From the NCBI GenBank assembly GCA_902786855.1, contig CADAEH010000005.1, positions 114,470 through 178,469 of the forward strand: 64,000 nt of DNA. Reading direction: 5' to 3'. Source of the stretch: an uncultured Eubacteriales bacterium. GTDB lineage: Bacteria; Bacillota; Clostridia; Peptostreptococcales; Anaerovoracaceae. Position numbers and translations under genes: made by a program. Below the pieces are notes generated by a model. The model saw nothing but the letters and a program-made list of their open reading frames with translations, had not been told where the DNA came from and did not search any database. Shown one piece after another: positions 34,781 through 44,849 of the stretch (within the stretch, counting starts at the first letter, position 1; the number at the start of each line of letters is the position of its first letter).

Positions 34781-35749
34781 TCAATGGATACGCTTTGAAA
34801 CTGCTAACGTCATCCCGTTATAAGCTGTCTTGGGAACTATCATCTCTGAGTACGGTCCTGAAGCAGCTGCAGCAGCCCTCTCGCATACGTTATCAACGCC
34901 GACAGTCTCAAGCACTCTTTCAGAAGCAGTAAAAGTGCCCTGGACTTTTGCCAGAACTGACGCTTCTAAAGTGATCAGCGGTACACGCCAGTATTCTGAG
35001 AGTCTGATAAGAGCCGGTTCATCCTTTTTGATATCGATCGTTGCGATGGCTCCTATATCTGCTGCATCAATACCGTGATCTGCAAGGACTGACTCAGCAA
35101 AATCTTTTATCTCTTCAAATGATTTGCCCTTTCTGCATCCGATACCGACAGCGTATTTCTTAGGACAGAGTATGATCGATGCTATATCTTTGAACGCTCC
35201 GCTGCTCATATCGCCATATTCATCGGTTATGAGAACATCGACTTTGTCTTGTGGCGGATAGTCTTTGATGCAGATCGTTACTGCTTTGCCTTCAAGTGCT
35301 GAAGAAGAGACCTTTGCTATCCCTTCGCGGTTCAGTATCCTGAGGCCATTTTCTCCGGCAAAAAGGTCAACTGAAAAAGCTCCGCTAACATCAGTAGCTG
35401 TTGTCAGCACCGGTTCAGCTCCGATCGCAGCAGCGATCTTAAGCGCTAACTCGTTAGCTCCTCCGACATGTCCTGAGAGTACAGGGATAACATGACGTCC
35501 TGATTCATCTATCACTATCACCGGAGGATCAGTCAGCTTATCCTTAACATATGGAGCAACTGACCGCACAGCAATACCGGCTGCACCGATGAATATAAGT
35601 GCTTCCCTGTTTTCAAAAGCTTCCCGGCAGATCTCACTCAGATCTGTTCCTTTTGGAAACAGAACAAAACTGTTCCCATCCATCAATGAAACTAATTGTT
35701 GTCCAAGCTGACGCCCTTTATTAGAGAATGCGAGTACTTTTGCAGTCAT
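34781..35749 (-). CDS. cbiG: Cobalt-precorrin-5A hydrolase
   Basis: A 322-residue CbiG, which opens the delta-lactone and releases acetaldehyde from cobalt-precorrin-5A. The N-terminal domain has VLAFSNKGRQLGQQL and FIGAAGIAVRSVAPYVKDK (near 58-76), and HVIPVLSGHVGGANELA near 89-105 is the family hallmark. The C-terminal domain begins with YAVGIGCRKGKSFEEI near 195-210. ATG 35749 gives the usual N-terminus (MTAKVLAF); another ATG five codons upstream is possible. Neither has a strong ribosome site, so coupling to cbiF, which ends 4 bases upstream of the ATG, is likely. Confidence 0.9.
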   Translation of the reverse strand: MTAKVLAFSNKGRQLGQQLVSLMDGNSFVLFPKGTDLSEICREAFENREALIFIGAAGIAVRSVAPYVKDKLTDPPVIVIDESGRHVIPVLSGHVGGANELALKIAAAIGAEPVLTTATDVSGAFSVDLFAGENGLRILNREGIAKVSSSALEGKAVTICIKDYPPQDKVDVLITDEYGDMSSGAFKDIASIILCPKKYAVGIGCRKGKSFEEIKDFAESVLADHGIDAADIGAIATIDIKKDEPALIRLSEYWRVPLITLEASVLAKVQGTFTASERVLETVGVDNVCERAAAAASGPYSEMIVPKTAYNGMTLAVSKRIH

Positions 35750-35753
35750 ATCT

Positions 35754-36542
35754 TTACTGTTCATCCGGTGTTTCAGCCTTGCGGAATTCAGTGCTGAATG
35801 TTTTGTCATAAAGACGGGATCTCTCGTAGCCGCGTCCTGACAGAACATCTCCAACCAGAACGAGTGCGGTTTTGCGTATACCGTGCATGGCAGCAGTTTC
35901 AGCGAGAGTGCTTACGGTGCAGTAATGATACTCTTCTTCAGGCCAGGTCGCCTTGTAGATGATCGCAGCAGGGGTATCTTCTTCATAACCTCCTGCGATA
36001 AGTCTTGAAGCCAGTTCCTCAAGCATTCCGGTGCTGAGGTAGATAGCCATAGAAGCGTGATGAGCAGCCCAGCTTTCTATGCTTTCACTTTCAGGAACAT
36101 CTGTTCTCCCTGCCATTCTTGTCATAATGAGCGACTGAGATATCCCCGGCAAAGTATACTCAAGATCCATGGATGCGGCAGCGCCGAATGCAGCAGTAAC
36201 TCCGGGACATGATTCATAGCTGATCCCCAGTTCATCAAGTGCATCCATCTGTTCCCGGACTGCTCCGTACAGGCTCGGGTCGCCGGTGTGCAGTCTGCAG
36301 ACTGTTTTCTTATCACAGACAGAACGCCTGATCACGTCTATGACCTCATCTAATGTCATTTTTGCACTGTTATATATTTCAGCACTATCACTTGCATATT
36401 CAAGGAGTGCAGGATTGACCAGAGAGCCTGCGTAGATGATCACATCCGCTTTCTCAATAAGGTCTCTTCCTCTTACGGTGATCAGATCTTTTGCTCCCGG
36501 ACCTGCTCCGACAAAATATACATCTGACTTTGCTTTACACAT
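35754..36542 (-). CDS. cbiF: Cobalt-precorrin-4 C11-methyltransferase
   Basis: A 262-residue CbiF/CobM enzyme. VYFVGAGPGAKDLITVRG at residues 8-25, IIYAGSLVNPALLEYA, RLHTGDPSLYGAVREQMD near 78-95 and SCPGVTAAFGAAASMDLEYTLPG are all diagnostic. It adds the C11 methyl group in the anaerobic pathway. It overlaps cbiD by 8 bases. The C-terminal tail after the SRLYDKTFSTEFR segment is usual. Confidence 0.95.
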   Translation of the reverse strand: MCKAKSDVYFVGAGPGAKDLITVRGRDLIEKADVIIYAGSLVNPALLEYASDSAEIYNSAKMTLDEVIDVIRRSVCDKKTVCRLHTGDPSLYGAVREQMDALDELGISYESCPGVTAAFGAAASMDLEYTLPGISQSLIMTRMAGRTDVPESESIESWAAHHASMAIYLSTGMLEELASRLIAGGYEEDTPAAIIYKATWPEEEYHYCTVSTLAETAAMHGIRKTALVLVGDVLSGRGYERSRLYDKTFSTEFRKAETPDEQ

Positions 36543-37653
36543 TCCATATCTCCTTGTTACTTCTGATCATTGCAGCGGCGCCTTTCGATGCTGCCAGTTG
36601 TCCGAGATCCTTTGTATACATTATACACTCGATATCGAGCCTGCCGCCTGCCCTCTTATCCAGGTAAAACAATATCCTTTCCATCAGACCGGACGAAACT
36701 TCCTGGATATGGCCGGATCTTTTCAGAACGGAAAACGCTTCTTCTGTTGTCAGCGATCCAAGTATCTGAATCAGCTCGTTTTCAGGAACACCTCTCCTGA
36801 CAGATTCCGCTGCGATGATCTCCATCCTGCCATCGGATTCCCGTGAATGAGTGTTCATGATACCGCCGGCGACTTTTACGAGTTTTCCTGCATGTCCTGT
36901 AAGCAGGACCCCTGTAAAACCGATATCGACTATCATATCGATGGTCTCGCCGATAAAATTGCTGCATTTTACACTTCTGTCGAGATCGACATTGTAGGTG
37001 TTTCGCATGAAGTCAAGGCCGTAGTTTCCGGGAGAGATGAATGCTGTGCGGCAGCCTTCAGCATATTTCTGCCTGAGTTCCACTTTTATAGTGTCAAGGA
37101 TAGCCTGTCTGCTCATTGGTTCAACTATCCCGGAAGTACCTATTATCGATATTCCGCCCTCTATTCCGAGACGGGGATTGAATGTGTGCTGTGCGATGCT
37201 TTCTCCGTCCGGAACAGATATTATCACACTGACGGAGCCATCGTAGTCATAAGCATCCATGACTTCTGTTACTTCAGAAATGATCATCTCTCTCGGTACT
37301 GAATTGATGGCGGCATTCCCGGGCGGCTGATCCAGACCGGGTCTTGTGACCCTGCCGACCCCTTCACCGCCGTCGATCGTGATACGATCCGGAGAATCGT
37401 TACAGGAAACTTCAGCGCATATAAGTGCACCTGTTGTTACATCGGGGTCATCACCACCGTCCTTGCGGACGGCACATTTTACACTGTTCGAAGACCTTAC
37501 TGTATCAAGTATCTCCGCATCAAAACTCACGCCTGAAGGCGTTTTTATGCTTATCGTGTTGACAGTGCCGCCGGAAAGAAGCATCCTGCATGCGGCCTTT
37601 GCAGCAGCAGCAGCGCAGCTTCCGGTAGTAAAACCCTTGCGCATCTCAGACAT
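36535..37653 (-). CDS. cbiD: Cobalt-precorrin-5B C1-methyltransferase
   Basis: A 372-residue CbiD. The N-terminal RKGFTTGSCAAAAAKAA near 5-21, GEGVGRVTRPGLDQPPGNAAINSVPR near 94-119 and GTSGIVEPMSRQAI near 172-185 are strongly conserved family segments. CbiD methylates C1 with SAM in the anaerobic pathway only, so its presence supports the cobalt-early route. It starts 12 bases after cbiC and overlaps cbiF by 8 bases. Confidence 0.96.
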   Translation of the reverse strand: MSEMRKGFTTGSCAAAAAKAACRMLLSGGTVNTISIKTPSGVSFDAEILDTVRSSNSVKCAVRKDGGDDPDVTTGALICAEVSCNDSPDRITIDGGEGVGRVTRPGLDQPPGNAAINSVPREMIISEVTEVMDAYDYDGSVSVIISVPDGESIAQHTFNPRLGIEGGISIIGTSGIVEPMSRQAILDTIKVELRQKYAEGCRTAFISPGNYGLDFMRNTYNVDLDRSVKCSNFIGETIDMIVDIGFTGVLLTGHAGKLVKVAGGIMNTHSRESDGRMEIIAAESVRRGVPENELIQILGSLTTEEAFSVLKRSGHIQEVSSGLMERILFYLDKRAGGRLDIECIMYTKDLGQLAASKGAAAMIRSNKEIWNV

Positions 37654-37665
37654 ATGATGTCTCCG

Positions 37666-38301
37666 TTACATTCCGTAAAGCAATGCGTTCACTATTGCGG
37701 CTGCAACATTGCTCCCGCCCTTACGCCCACGGTTGATGATATATGGGATCTCCGTTTCTGCTATAAGCTCCTTAGCTTCTACTACGTTTACGAACCCGAC
37801 AGGAACTCCTATGATAAAATCAGGTGTGAATTTTTCCGCATCATACATATTTCGGAGCGTGATCAATGCTGTGGGTGCGTTACCTATGGCGAATATGGTC
37901 TTGCGTCCGGATATCGCTATATCTGCTGCAGCATGCTCCATGCTGACTGATGCACGTGTGACACCTCTTTTCCGTGCTTCAACTGCGATCTCTTCCTCAG
38001 CCATGTAGCATTTTACCTGACCTCCATACTGGGCAAGTTTCTTTTTATTGATACCCGTCAGAGCCATATTGGTATCCGTCACGATATCTGCTCCGCTGGA
38101 AATAAGATCTCTGGCAATTCTGACCGCACCATCTGAAAACAGCATAGTTTTCGCATACTCAAAATCAGCAGTAGTATGGATGGCTCTTCTGATAACCGGA
38201 TCCTGCAGAGGATCAAGAGTTATCCCCATTGATGCAAGCTCTTCACCGATGATCTCGAAACTCTTCTTTTCGATATCTTTGGGCTGGATATGTTCTATCA
38301 T
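37666..38301 (-). CDS. cbiC: Cobalt-precorrin-8 methylmutase
   Basis: A 211-residue CbiC that moves the C11 methyl group to C12 to give cobyrinic acid. RRAIHTTADFEYA near 45-57 contains the catalytic histidine (His49), followed by IVTDTNMALTGINK near 74-87 and IGVPVGFVNVVEAKE near 163-177 with PYIINRGRKGGSNVAAAI near the end. The length is normal. It lies 46 bases after cobD in the operon. Confidence 0.95.
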   Translation of the reverse strand: MIEHIQPKDIEKKSFEIIGEELASMGITLDPLQDPVIRRAIHTTADFEYAKTMLFSDGAVRIARDLISSGADIVTDTNMALTGINKKKLAQYGGQVKCYMAEEEIAVEARKRGVTRASVSMEHAAADIAISGRKTIFAIGNAPTALITLRNMYDAEKFTPDFIIGVPVGFVNVVEAKELIAETEIPYIINRGRKGGSNVAAAIVNALLYGM

Positions 38302-38347
38302 AATTATTGTCCCTTTGCGGTTTATGTATGGATCTGATCCTGCACTT

Positions 38348-39412
38348 TTACTTAAGAACTGTCTTCAGGATCTCTATAAAATGCAGGTTGTCCTCATGAC
38401 TGCGTACTGCTATACGGATAAAAGAGTCACTGAGACCGCTGAAACTAGCACATCGCCTTACCAGAACACCTCTCTCGAGAAGTCTGTGATACAGATCCAC
38501 ATCTGATTTCAGCAGTAAGTAATTGACATCGCTCGGATACACTCTGATACCCAATTGTTTCAGCTCATGTGACAGATATTCCCTCTCTCTGCGTATCATC
38601 AGGACAGAGTCGCGGAGATATTCTGTATCAGAGAGTATTTTCGCGGCTTCAGTACCGGTCCTCTCAGCGATCCTTGAAACATTCCATTCCGGAAGATGCA
38701 GTCTTATAAGCTCAAGAGCATCAGTGTTGTCAGAGTAAAGATAGCCTATGCGGATGCCTGGGATCGCAAAGGTTTTTGTGAAAGCTCTGAGATGAAGCAC
38801 ACAGCCGCGCTCAGTTGCTTTTGTTTCATTCATGCCAGTAAGCGGCAGGAAGCATTCATCCAGTAACAGAACGATTCCCTTATCCGCACACTTTTCGATT
38901 ATCTTTTCTTTGAGTACCTGATCTATGACCGCACCGTTAGGATTGTTGGGATCAGCAAGAAACACCATATCGATGTTTTCATCAAGGCATTCAAGGAATG
39001 AATGATCAAGAAGAAACCCTCTGTTCTCATCAAGTGCATATTCGGTAACTTCAGTATCCGAGGCCATGAGTGCTCTCGCATATCCTGCATAACAAGGGGC
39101 AGTGATAAGGGCGGCCCTGGGTCTGAATGCATGGACTGCTGCCATTATCAGTTCAGAAGCGCCATTCCCGCAAACTATGTTCCCACTGTCTATACCCTCA
39201 TAGCAGCCGATCGCTTTTCTCAGTTCCACCTGGTAAGGATCGGGATACTGGTGCATCTCTCCAAGCCCGGATAATGATGCCTCCGTGACGGATCCGGGCA
39301 TAGCAAGAGGATTGAGATTGACAGAATAGTCGAGTAAAACTCTGTTTCTGTAGACATCTCCGCCGTGTACTATTTTATTGATGTCAAAACCAGGATCATT
39401 ACAGCCAGGCAT
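38348..39412 (-). CDS. cobD: L-threonine-O-3-phosphate decarboxylase (CobD-type aminotransferase fold)
   Basis: A 354-residue fold-type I PLP enzyme close to histidinol-phosphate aminotransferase. HGGDVYR near 17-23 and LDYSVNLNPLAMP near 28-40 are the CobD form of the N-terminus. The PLP lysine is in RAFTKTFAIPGIRIGY near 209-224, and VFLADPNNPNGA near 148-159 is the cofactor loop. CobD makes (R)-1-amino-2-propanol phosphate, the linker attached by CbiB. A strong AGGAG site precedes the ATG, which is 43 bases inside the cbiB coding region. Confidence 0.92.
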   Translation of the reverse strand: MPGCNDPGFDINKIVHGGDVYRNRVLLDYSVNLNPLAMPGSVTEASLSGLGEMHQYPDPYQVELRKAIGCYEGIDSGNIVCGNGASELIMAAVHAFRPRAALITAPCYAGYARALMASDTEVTEYALDENRGFLLDHSFLECLDENIDMVFLADPNNPNGAVIDQVLKEKIIEKCADKGIVLLLDECFLPLTGMNETKATERGCVLHLRAFTKTFAIPGIRIGYLYSDNTDALELIRLHLPEWNVSRIAERTGTEAAKILSDTEYLRDSVLMIRREREYLSHELKQLGIRVYPSDVNYLLLKSDVDLYHRLLERGVLVRRCASFSGLSDSFIRIAVRSHEDNLHFIEILKTVLK

Positions 39413-40392
39413 ATAAACTCTCCTATAACTGAAGCTGCTGTCATCAGTCTGTTTGTTCTGATTATATCTTCATACTCTATCGGCCTTAGATCATCGCCGA
39501 TAAATGGTTTTTTTACGATCTTGCCAAAATACTGAGCATCCCCTGCAAGCTGCACACCGAGAGCTCCTGCGCAGGCACTTTCAGTTTGAGCAGCATTCGG
39601 ACTCTTGTGATTGTACCGGTCGCGCTTCCATGTCCTGTACGCCCGTCCGGCATCATAGTCAGTGCCGCAGAATACACACGCAACAATAAGCAGAAGAGCA
39701 CTCAACCTTGACGGCAGCCAGTTGGCTGCATCATCAAGTTTTGCGGCAGATGTTCCGAAATTCATGTAGCGATCGTTTTTATATCCTACCATTGAATCCA
39801 TAGTATTGATCGCTTTGTAAAGCAGACCAAGCACAGGTCCTCCGATCGCTGTATACAGCATCGGAGCGATCACACCGTCTGAAAAGTTTTCTGCAACTGT
39901 CTCTACCGCAGCCTTTGTAACTCCTTTTTCATCAAGAACTGCGGTGTCCCGGCCGACTATCATTGATACTGCATGCCGTGCACCTTCAAGGTCATTTTCC
40001 GCAAGCTTGTGATAGACTTTCATGCTTTCTCTTCGGAGACTTGTCATTGCAAGTACGTAGCATGTGAGAACAGATTCAATGATGATCCCGAAAGTTACAG
40101 ATAAATAATATGGTAAAGCAGTGCATGCAGCTGATACTATCAAAGTCAGGAGCAAAACAATGATGACAAGCAGCGTACCTCTGGAACGTTCGGCAGCAGC
40201 ATCACGCTTATCAGGATCAGGCTGAGTATCAGATGCATCGCCCAGCAGCTTTTTATCAAGAAATGCGATCAGACTGCCTATCCATCTGACCGGATGCGGC
40301 AGAAAATACGGGTCTCCAATGATAAGATCAAGGATGAACCCTGCCGCAAAAGCTGTCATATGTGCCTGCAGCAGCGAAATCTCCTGCATCAT
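39370..40392 (-). CDS. cbiB: Adenosylcobinamide-phosphate synthase
   Basis: A 340-residue membrane protein that joins aminopropanol phosphate to adenosylcobyric acid. AGFILDLIIGDPYFLPHPVRWIG near 17-39 is the N-terminal hallmark, followed by GRDTAVLDEKGVTKAAVETVAENFSDGV near 147-174 and NTMDSMVGYKNDRY near 205-218; about five membrane helices. ATG 40392 or the adjacent 40389 is preceded by GGAGG. The gene therefore overlaps cobC by about 65 bases at its start and cobD by 43 bases at its end. Confidence 0.94.
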   Translation of the reverse strand: MMQEISLLQAHMTAFAAGFILDLIIGDPYFLPHPVRWIGSLIAFLDKKLLGDASDTQPDPDKRDAAAERSRGTLLVIIVLLLTLIVSAACTALPYYLSVTFGIIIESVLTCYVLAMTSLRRESMKVYHKLAENDLEGARHAVSMIVGRDTAVLDEKGVTKAAVETVAENFSDGVIAPMLYTAIGGPVLGLLYKAINTMDSMVGYKNDRYMNFGTSAAKLDDAANWLPSRLSALLLIVACVFCGTDYDAGRAYRTWKRDRYNHKSPNAAQTESACAGALGVQLAGDAQYFGKIVKKPFIGDDLRPIEYEDIIRTNRLMTAASVIGEFICLAVMILVLTSIK

Positions 40393-40930
40393 CTACCTCC
40401 AGTCTGAATATATATCCATCACCGTTTTGAGTGTAATAATCATAGTAATTGCCGCCGAACAGGCTGTACATGACCGACATGATGCTTCCGCCATGTGCTA
40501 CGATGCATAGTGTCGCTATCCTCTTATCGATCGCTGTTCTGACAGCGTTACTGAATCCGGTCATAGTACGTTTTATGAAAGAGTCCATGGATTCACCATC
40601 CGGAATGCGGGATGTGCAGCCGCTGTCCACCCACGCCTGATAATCCGGATCTCCGTTCAGATCCATATAGTTTTTGCCCTCAAAAATACCGAAATCCATT
40701 TCTCTCAGGTCATCTGCTTCTAAAACCTCTCTCCCGGGGAAAAAGATATGCGCAGTTTGAAGAGAACGTTTCATGGGACTCGAGATGATAAGAAGATCAT
40801 CATCTGCGATGCCGGGATCCTGTAGAGATGATTTCTCTGTTTCGAGCAGGTCTTCGTCAGTCCTGCATCCCATATATCTTCGCTCGATATTGCTTTGAGT
40901 CTTTCCGTGCCTGATGATGATTACTTTCAT
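40328..40930 (-). CDS. cobC: Alpha-ribazole phosphatase-like histidine phosphatase
   Basis: A 200-residue phosphoglycerate mutase-fold phosphatase. The catalytic motif RHGKTQSN is at residues 7-14, the proton-donor segment LREMDFGIFEGKNY near 78-91, and the second histidine in VAHGGSIMSVM near 144-154. In cobalamin operons such enzymes remove phosphate from alpha-ribazole phosphate or adenosylcobalamin phosphate. The family is broad, so the assignment rests largely on its position between cobS (4-base overlap) and cbiB (65-base overlap). Confidence 0.85.
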   Translation of the reverse strand: MKVIIIRHGKTQSNIERRYMGCRTDEDLLETEKSSLQDPGIADDDLLIISSPMKRSLQTAHIFFPGREVLEADDLREMDFGIFEGKNYMDLNGDPDYQAWVDSGCTSRIPDGESMDSFIKRTMTGFSNAVRTAIDKRIATLCIVAHGGSIMSVMYSLFGGNYYDYYTQNGDGYIFRLEVDDAGDFAAAGTYDSFCGRVHP

Positions 40931-41718
40931 ATGTTACCTATAAGTATTGCCGCAACTGCTGATCCGCAGATGATCGCTGTTTCACATACAGAAACGAACC
41001 AGCCTGCTGTGTCACCTGTTATGCCGCCGAATTCCTTATAACTTTTATATTTATACCATCCGAAAGAACATATTGCTGCGATGATCGCTATTACCCCAGT
41101 TATGTGACCTGTTAATATCATCAGCGCAGATGATACTGCTGTCCATATAAGGCTGAAAGCAAGATTTGCTGAGCGTCCTTTACCCGCCGTTTCCGCTTCA
41201 TAATACAGCATCCCCTCTTTCTTTGCTGACCTGAAAGTAAGAACAGACAGAGCACTGAGAGCTCTTGAAAGAAAGAAACCTGCAGAGACTGTGTATACAA
41301 GAGCGCCGGATGATCTGCTGCTTATTATGATCATACAGGCTGCGATGTAAAAAAGTGCTAAAAGTCCCAGCCTTATTACAGCAAATGCTCCGATGTGAGG
41401 GTCTTTGAGGATCCTCAGCTTGTCTTCTCTGCTGCCGTATGAACTGAGAGCATCAGAGACATCCATGAACCCATCTATATGAAAGCCTCCTGTGACAAGA
41501 ACAGGAATCGCTGTCATAAGAAGCGCTGCTGCAAATGCCGGGATGCTGAATCTTATATATAGCTGATATACTGCTGTAAATAGTATCCCGATAACAGCTC
41601 CTACCCATGGAAATACAGACATGCTGTATGTCATGTCTTCATCATGCCATTCAAACCGCGGCATAGGTATTCTGGAGTACTGTGAGAAAGCAACTGCTAT
41701 CGTTCGGAACAATCTCAT
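40927..41718 (-). CDS. cobS: Adenosylcobinamide-GDP ribazoletransferase (cobalamin synthase)
   Basis: A 263-residue membrane protein that joins adenosylcobinamide-GDP and alpha-ribazole. FSQYSRIPMPRFEW near 12-25, FPWVGAVIGILF near 36-47, GGFHIDGFMDVSDALSSYGSREDKLRILKD near 77-106 and IGAFAVI are strongly conserved; about six to seven membrane helices. This is the membrane CobS, not the AAA+ CobS of the aerobic pathway. It overlaps cobC by 4 bases (ATGA). Confidence 0.95.
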   Translation of the reverse strand: MRLFRTIAVAFSQYSRIPMPRFEWHDEDMTYSMSVFPWVGAVIGILFTAVYQLYIRFSIPAFAAALLMTAIPVLVTGGFHIDGFMDVSDALSSYGSREDKLRILKDPHIGAFAVIRLGLLALFYIAACMIIISSRSSGALVYTVSAGFFLSRALSALSVLTFRSAKKEGMLYYEAETAGKGRSANLAFSLIWTAVSSALMILTGHITGVIAIIAAICSFGWYKYKSYKEFGGITGDTAGWFVSVCETAIICGSAVAAILIGNI

Positions 41719-41747
41719 AATAATTCCCTGAAATAAACTGCTGGCAG

Positions 41748-43337
41748 CTATAATCTTATCGTTTTATCCGCAAAACTGCTCAGGATATCGTTGATCTCGT
41801 CAAGAGTATCGGCATATTCTGCGGTCTCCTTATCAAATCCGTCCTCTTTTGCGAAATGATTTGATACTATGACAAGATTTTTGACCTTATCTGAAAGACG
41901 CTGGACATCTTCACACACTTTGAGCACAGTTCCTTTTCTGTCTGTATGTCTCTCAAACATCTCATTGGCAGTGATGTTTGAGACGCATTCGACCAGCAAA
42001 GTCATTTTTTTCAGATCATGCGATCCGTCTGCTGCGAGCATTTCAACAGCTTCACATATATCAAAAGGAGCTTCTACTGTGATAAATCCTTTTCCTTCAC
42101 GCTGCCTGCGATGTCGCTCGATCCTATCCATGCCTTCCTGACCGTATGGGATCATAGCAGCGAGATATATTCTCTCATCTGATGAGGATATCTCTGTTAC
42201 CGTTTTTTCCGCAAGGGCTGATTTACCACTGCCGGGATAACCGATAATGAGTATCGTCTCACCTTCTGACAGTTCTGTGTCAAAATGCTGATATTGATGG
42301 ACGGTAGTATCTTCAAAGTTTAGTCCGTCAGAGTAAAGCGCCAAAGCAGTATCGAGCAAAGGCATCAGCATGACTGCACCTGTGCCCTCCCCGAGGGCAA
42401 GCCCGGCATCTATTACTGGCTCAAGTCCGAGAATATCCAGTAGATATTTCATCCCCGGTTCTTTGCCGATGTGAGAGGCTATCATGTAGTTTCTGGTTCC
42501 GGGAACGAGCCTCTCTGCTGCAAGTGCTGCTGCAGCACTGATGAATCCGTCGATTATGATCGGGATATGACAGATCGCACCACCGATAAATACACCTGCA
42601 AGCCCGGCTATATCGAGTCCGCCTGCACAGGAAAGTATGTGCAGGGCGAATTCCGGACTCATGCGGTCATATGATCCGTCATTGCAGTATCTGTCCAGAG
42701 CATCCTGAATGACCGCAGTCTTTTTGTTAAGGCTGTCATTATCGAGGCCGGCCCCCCTGCCTGTGACGGATGATGCATCGAGACCCAGCAATGCAGCCGC
42801 AAGTACGGAGCTGGTAGTAGTATTGCCTATCCCCATCTCACCGGTCGCCAGGAGCTTATATCCCTGAACACTGCATTCACAGACCATGTCGATCCCCGCA
42901 TTGACTGCCTGCATACATTCATCTTCAGTCATCGCAGGTCCATGGGCAAAATTCCTTGTACCCTTCATGACTTTACGGTCGATCACGCCTTTGGGACTTA
43001 CATCTGAATTGATTCCGATATCGACCGGAATAATATCGGTATGGGCAGCCTTTGCCATACGGCATACCGAACTTTCTCTCCTGCCCATCCAACCTGCAAC
43101 TGCTGCAGTAACTTCCTGCCCCGACTGCGATACACCTTCTTCAACGATACCGTTATCAGCGCACATTATGATGACAGCTCGCTTTCTGATGTCTATATCA
43201 TCAGAATCATGGATGGCACCGATCCGGGCAGTGATATCCTCGAACCGCCCCAGGCTGTCCAGCGGTTTAGCGATAGAATCCCATCTGGAACGTATCTCAT
43301 CATATTTACTTTTATTGAATGGATCGATCTGTATCAA
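41748..43337 (-). CDS. cobTU: Fusion CobT-CobU: DMB phosphoribosyltransferase and cobinamide kinase/guanylyltransferase
   Basis: A 529-residue fusion. Residues about 1-345 are Cob[19 protein letters not shown] near 17-34, [14 protein letters not shown] near 60-73, [12 protein letters not shown] near 168-179 and the catalytic-glutamate segment [12 protein letters not shown] near 318-329. Residues about 355-529 are CobU: P-loop [13 protein letters not shown] near 363-375, DERIYLAAM and [16 protein letters not shown] near 409-424. It activates the lower-ligand base and caps cobinamide with GMP, so both nucleotide-loop branches sit in one chain. It overlaps cbiP by 4 bases. Confidence 0.92.
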   Translation of the reverse strand: MIQIDPFNKSKYDEIRSRWDSIAKPLDSLGRFEDITARIGAIHDSDDIDIRKRAVIIMCADNGIVEEGVSQSGQEVTAAVAGWMGRRESSVCRMAKAAHTDIIPVDIGINSDVSPKGVIDRKVMKGTRNFAHGPAMTEDECMQAVNAGIDMVCECSVQGYKLLATGEMGIGNTTTSSVLAAALLGLDASSVTGRGAGLDNDSLNKKTAVIQDALDRYCNDGSYDRMSPEFALHILSCAGGLDIAGLAGVFIGGAICHIPIIIDGFISAAAALAAERLVPGTRNYMIASHIGKEPGMKYLLDILGLEPVIDAGLALGEGTGAVMLMPLLDTALALYSDGLNFEDTTVHQYQHFDTELSEGETILIIGYPGSGKSALAEKTVTEISSSDERIYLAAMIPYGQEGMDRIERHRRQREGKGFITVEAPFDICEAVEMLAADGSHDLKKMTLLVECVSNITANEMFERHTDRKGTVLKVCEDVQRLSDKVKNLVIVSNHFAKEDGFDKETAEYADTLDEINDILSSFADKTIRL

Positions 43338-44833
43338 ATCGCTGCCTCCCGTAGCATTTCATAAATCCTGTCCATATCAAGATGCGATCTCAGTATATCT
43401 GCAAGACGGTCAAACTCCTTCTCTTTGAAATCCCTGTGATCCCTCCGGTCACCACCGGTAAACTGTATTCCTTTTCGCTCTGCAAGAGTTCTTACAACTG
43501 TCTCAGCTATCTCTCCGCGGTCAAAAATACCGTGGATATATGTTCCATACACGTTTCCGATACATACTCCGGTATTGTCTGAAGTAAAGGCACATAGTGA
43601 CTGTGAACGATCATCCGCTGGAGCGGAGTGAGTAACTCCCATATGGATCTCATAGCCTTCTACAGATTTACCGGTCAGCTCGGAAAACACTCCTTCTGCT
43701 CCCGCAAAACGACCGGAAAACTGATGAGTACGCTTGGTACCCGCAAGGACCGTATCAACAGGAAGAAGACCCAGTCCTGAGATGCTGCCGCCTCCTTCTA
43801 CACCTTCCGGATCGGAAATTGTCTGCCCAAGCATCTGATAACCTCCGCATATGCCGAACACAGGAGTTCCGTTGGCAGCAATTTTTCTGATGGCATGTTC
43901 AAAGCCGTTTTCTCTGAGCCATCTCATGTCAGCGATGGTGCTCTTAGAACCCGGCAGGATCACCATATCTGCATCTGTCAGATTTTCAGGCTGAGAAATA
44001 TACCGAACCGAAGCCTGCGGGAACTGTTCAAATACGTCCATATCTGAAAAATTCGATATCTTAGGGACTTTCACTACCGCGATATCTACATCTCCCCGTT
44101 TCACAGAAAAAAATCTCTCAGAAAGCGAATCTTCGTCTTCGACTTTTATATCCATATACGGGACGACACCTGCAACAGGTACTCCGCCTTTCTCTTCGAG
44201 CATTTCTATGCCTGAGTCAAGCAGGCTTGCATCACCTCGGAATTTGTTGATGATGAGTCCTTTCACTCGTTCCTTTTCATCATCGTCAAGTAGCATCAGA
44301 GTGCCGAGCAGTTGTGCGAATACTCCGCCGCGATCTATATCGCCGACAAGCAGCACCGGAGCATCTACCATCTCAGCCATTCCCATGTTTACGATGTCAT
44401 TTTCTTTGAGATTGATCTCTGCCGGTGAGCCTGCGCCTTCAATAACGATGATATCTGCCATAGTCTCCAGTTTGCGGAAAGCATCCTTAATGACAGGCAC
44501 CAGTTCTGTCTTGAAGGCAAAATAATCTCTCGCTTTCATATTGCCTATGGAACGGCCATTGACGATGACCTGAGAACCTTCGTCATCCGTAGGTTTGAGC
44601 AAGATCGGATTCATGCACACCAATGGCTCGATGCTTGCAGCCTCTGCCTGAACGACCTGAGCTCTTCCCATTTCAAGACCTTCTTTCGTAACGAAAGAGT
44701 TAAGAGCCATATTCTGAGATTTGAACGGGGCAGCCCTGTATCCATCCTGGCTGAATATCCTGAGCAGCCCTGCAGTCAGGAGACTCTTGCCAGCATTGGA
44801 CATGGTGCCCTGTATCATGATCACTTTTGCCAT
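43334..44833 (-). CDS. cbiP: Cobyric acid synthase
   Basis: A 499-residue CbiP/CobQ that amidates carboxylates b, d, e and g. The N-terminus [20 protein letters not shown] is the ATP-binding loop, [17 protein letters not shown] near 35-51 is diagnostic, and the C-terminal glutaminase has [12 protein letters not shown] with its cysteine near 332 and the final GTYIHGIFD histidine motif near 434-442. It follows btuD by 16 bases. CbiP normally acts on an adenosylated substrate, but no adenosyltransferase gene is in the window. Confidence 0.96.
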   Translation of the reverse strand: MAKVIMIQGTMSNAGKSLLTAGLLRIFSQDGYRAAPFKSQNMALNSFVTKEGLEMGRAQVVQAEAASIEPLVCMNPILLKPTDDEGSQVIVNGRSIGNMKARDYFAFKTELVPVIKDAFRKLETMADIIVIEGAGSPAEINLKENDIVNMGMAEMVDAPVLLVGDIDRGGVFAQLLGTLMLLDDDEKERVKGLIINKFRGDASLLDSGIEMLEEKGGVPVAGVVPYMDIKVEDEDSLSERFFSVKRGDVDIAVVKVPKISNFSDMDVFEQFPQASVRYISQPENLTDADMVILPGSKSTIADMRWLRENGFEHAIRKIAANGTPVFGICGGYQMLGQTISDPEGVEGGGSISGLGLLPVDTVLAGTKRTHQFSGRFAGAEGVFSELTGKSVEGYEIHMGVTHSAPADDRSQSLCAFTSDNTGVCIGNVYGTYIHGIFDRGEIAETVVRTLAERKGIQFTGGDRRDHRDFKEKEFDRLADILRSHLDMDRIYEMLREAAI

Positions 44834-44849
44834 ATATCTACCTCAGTTC

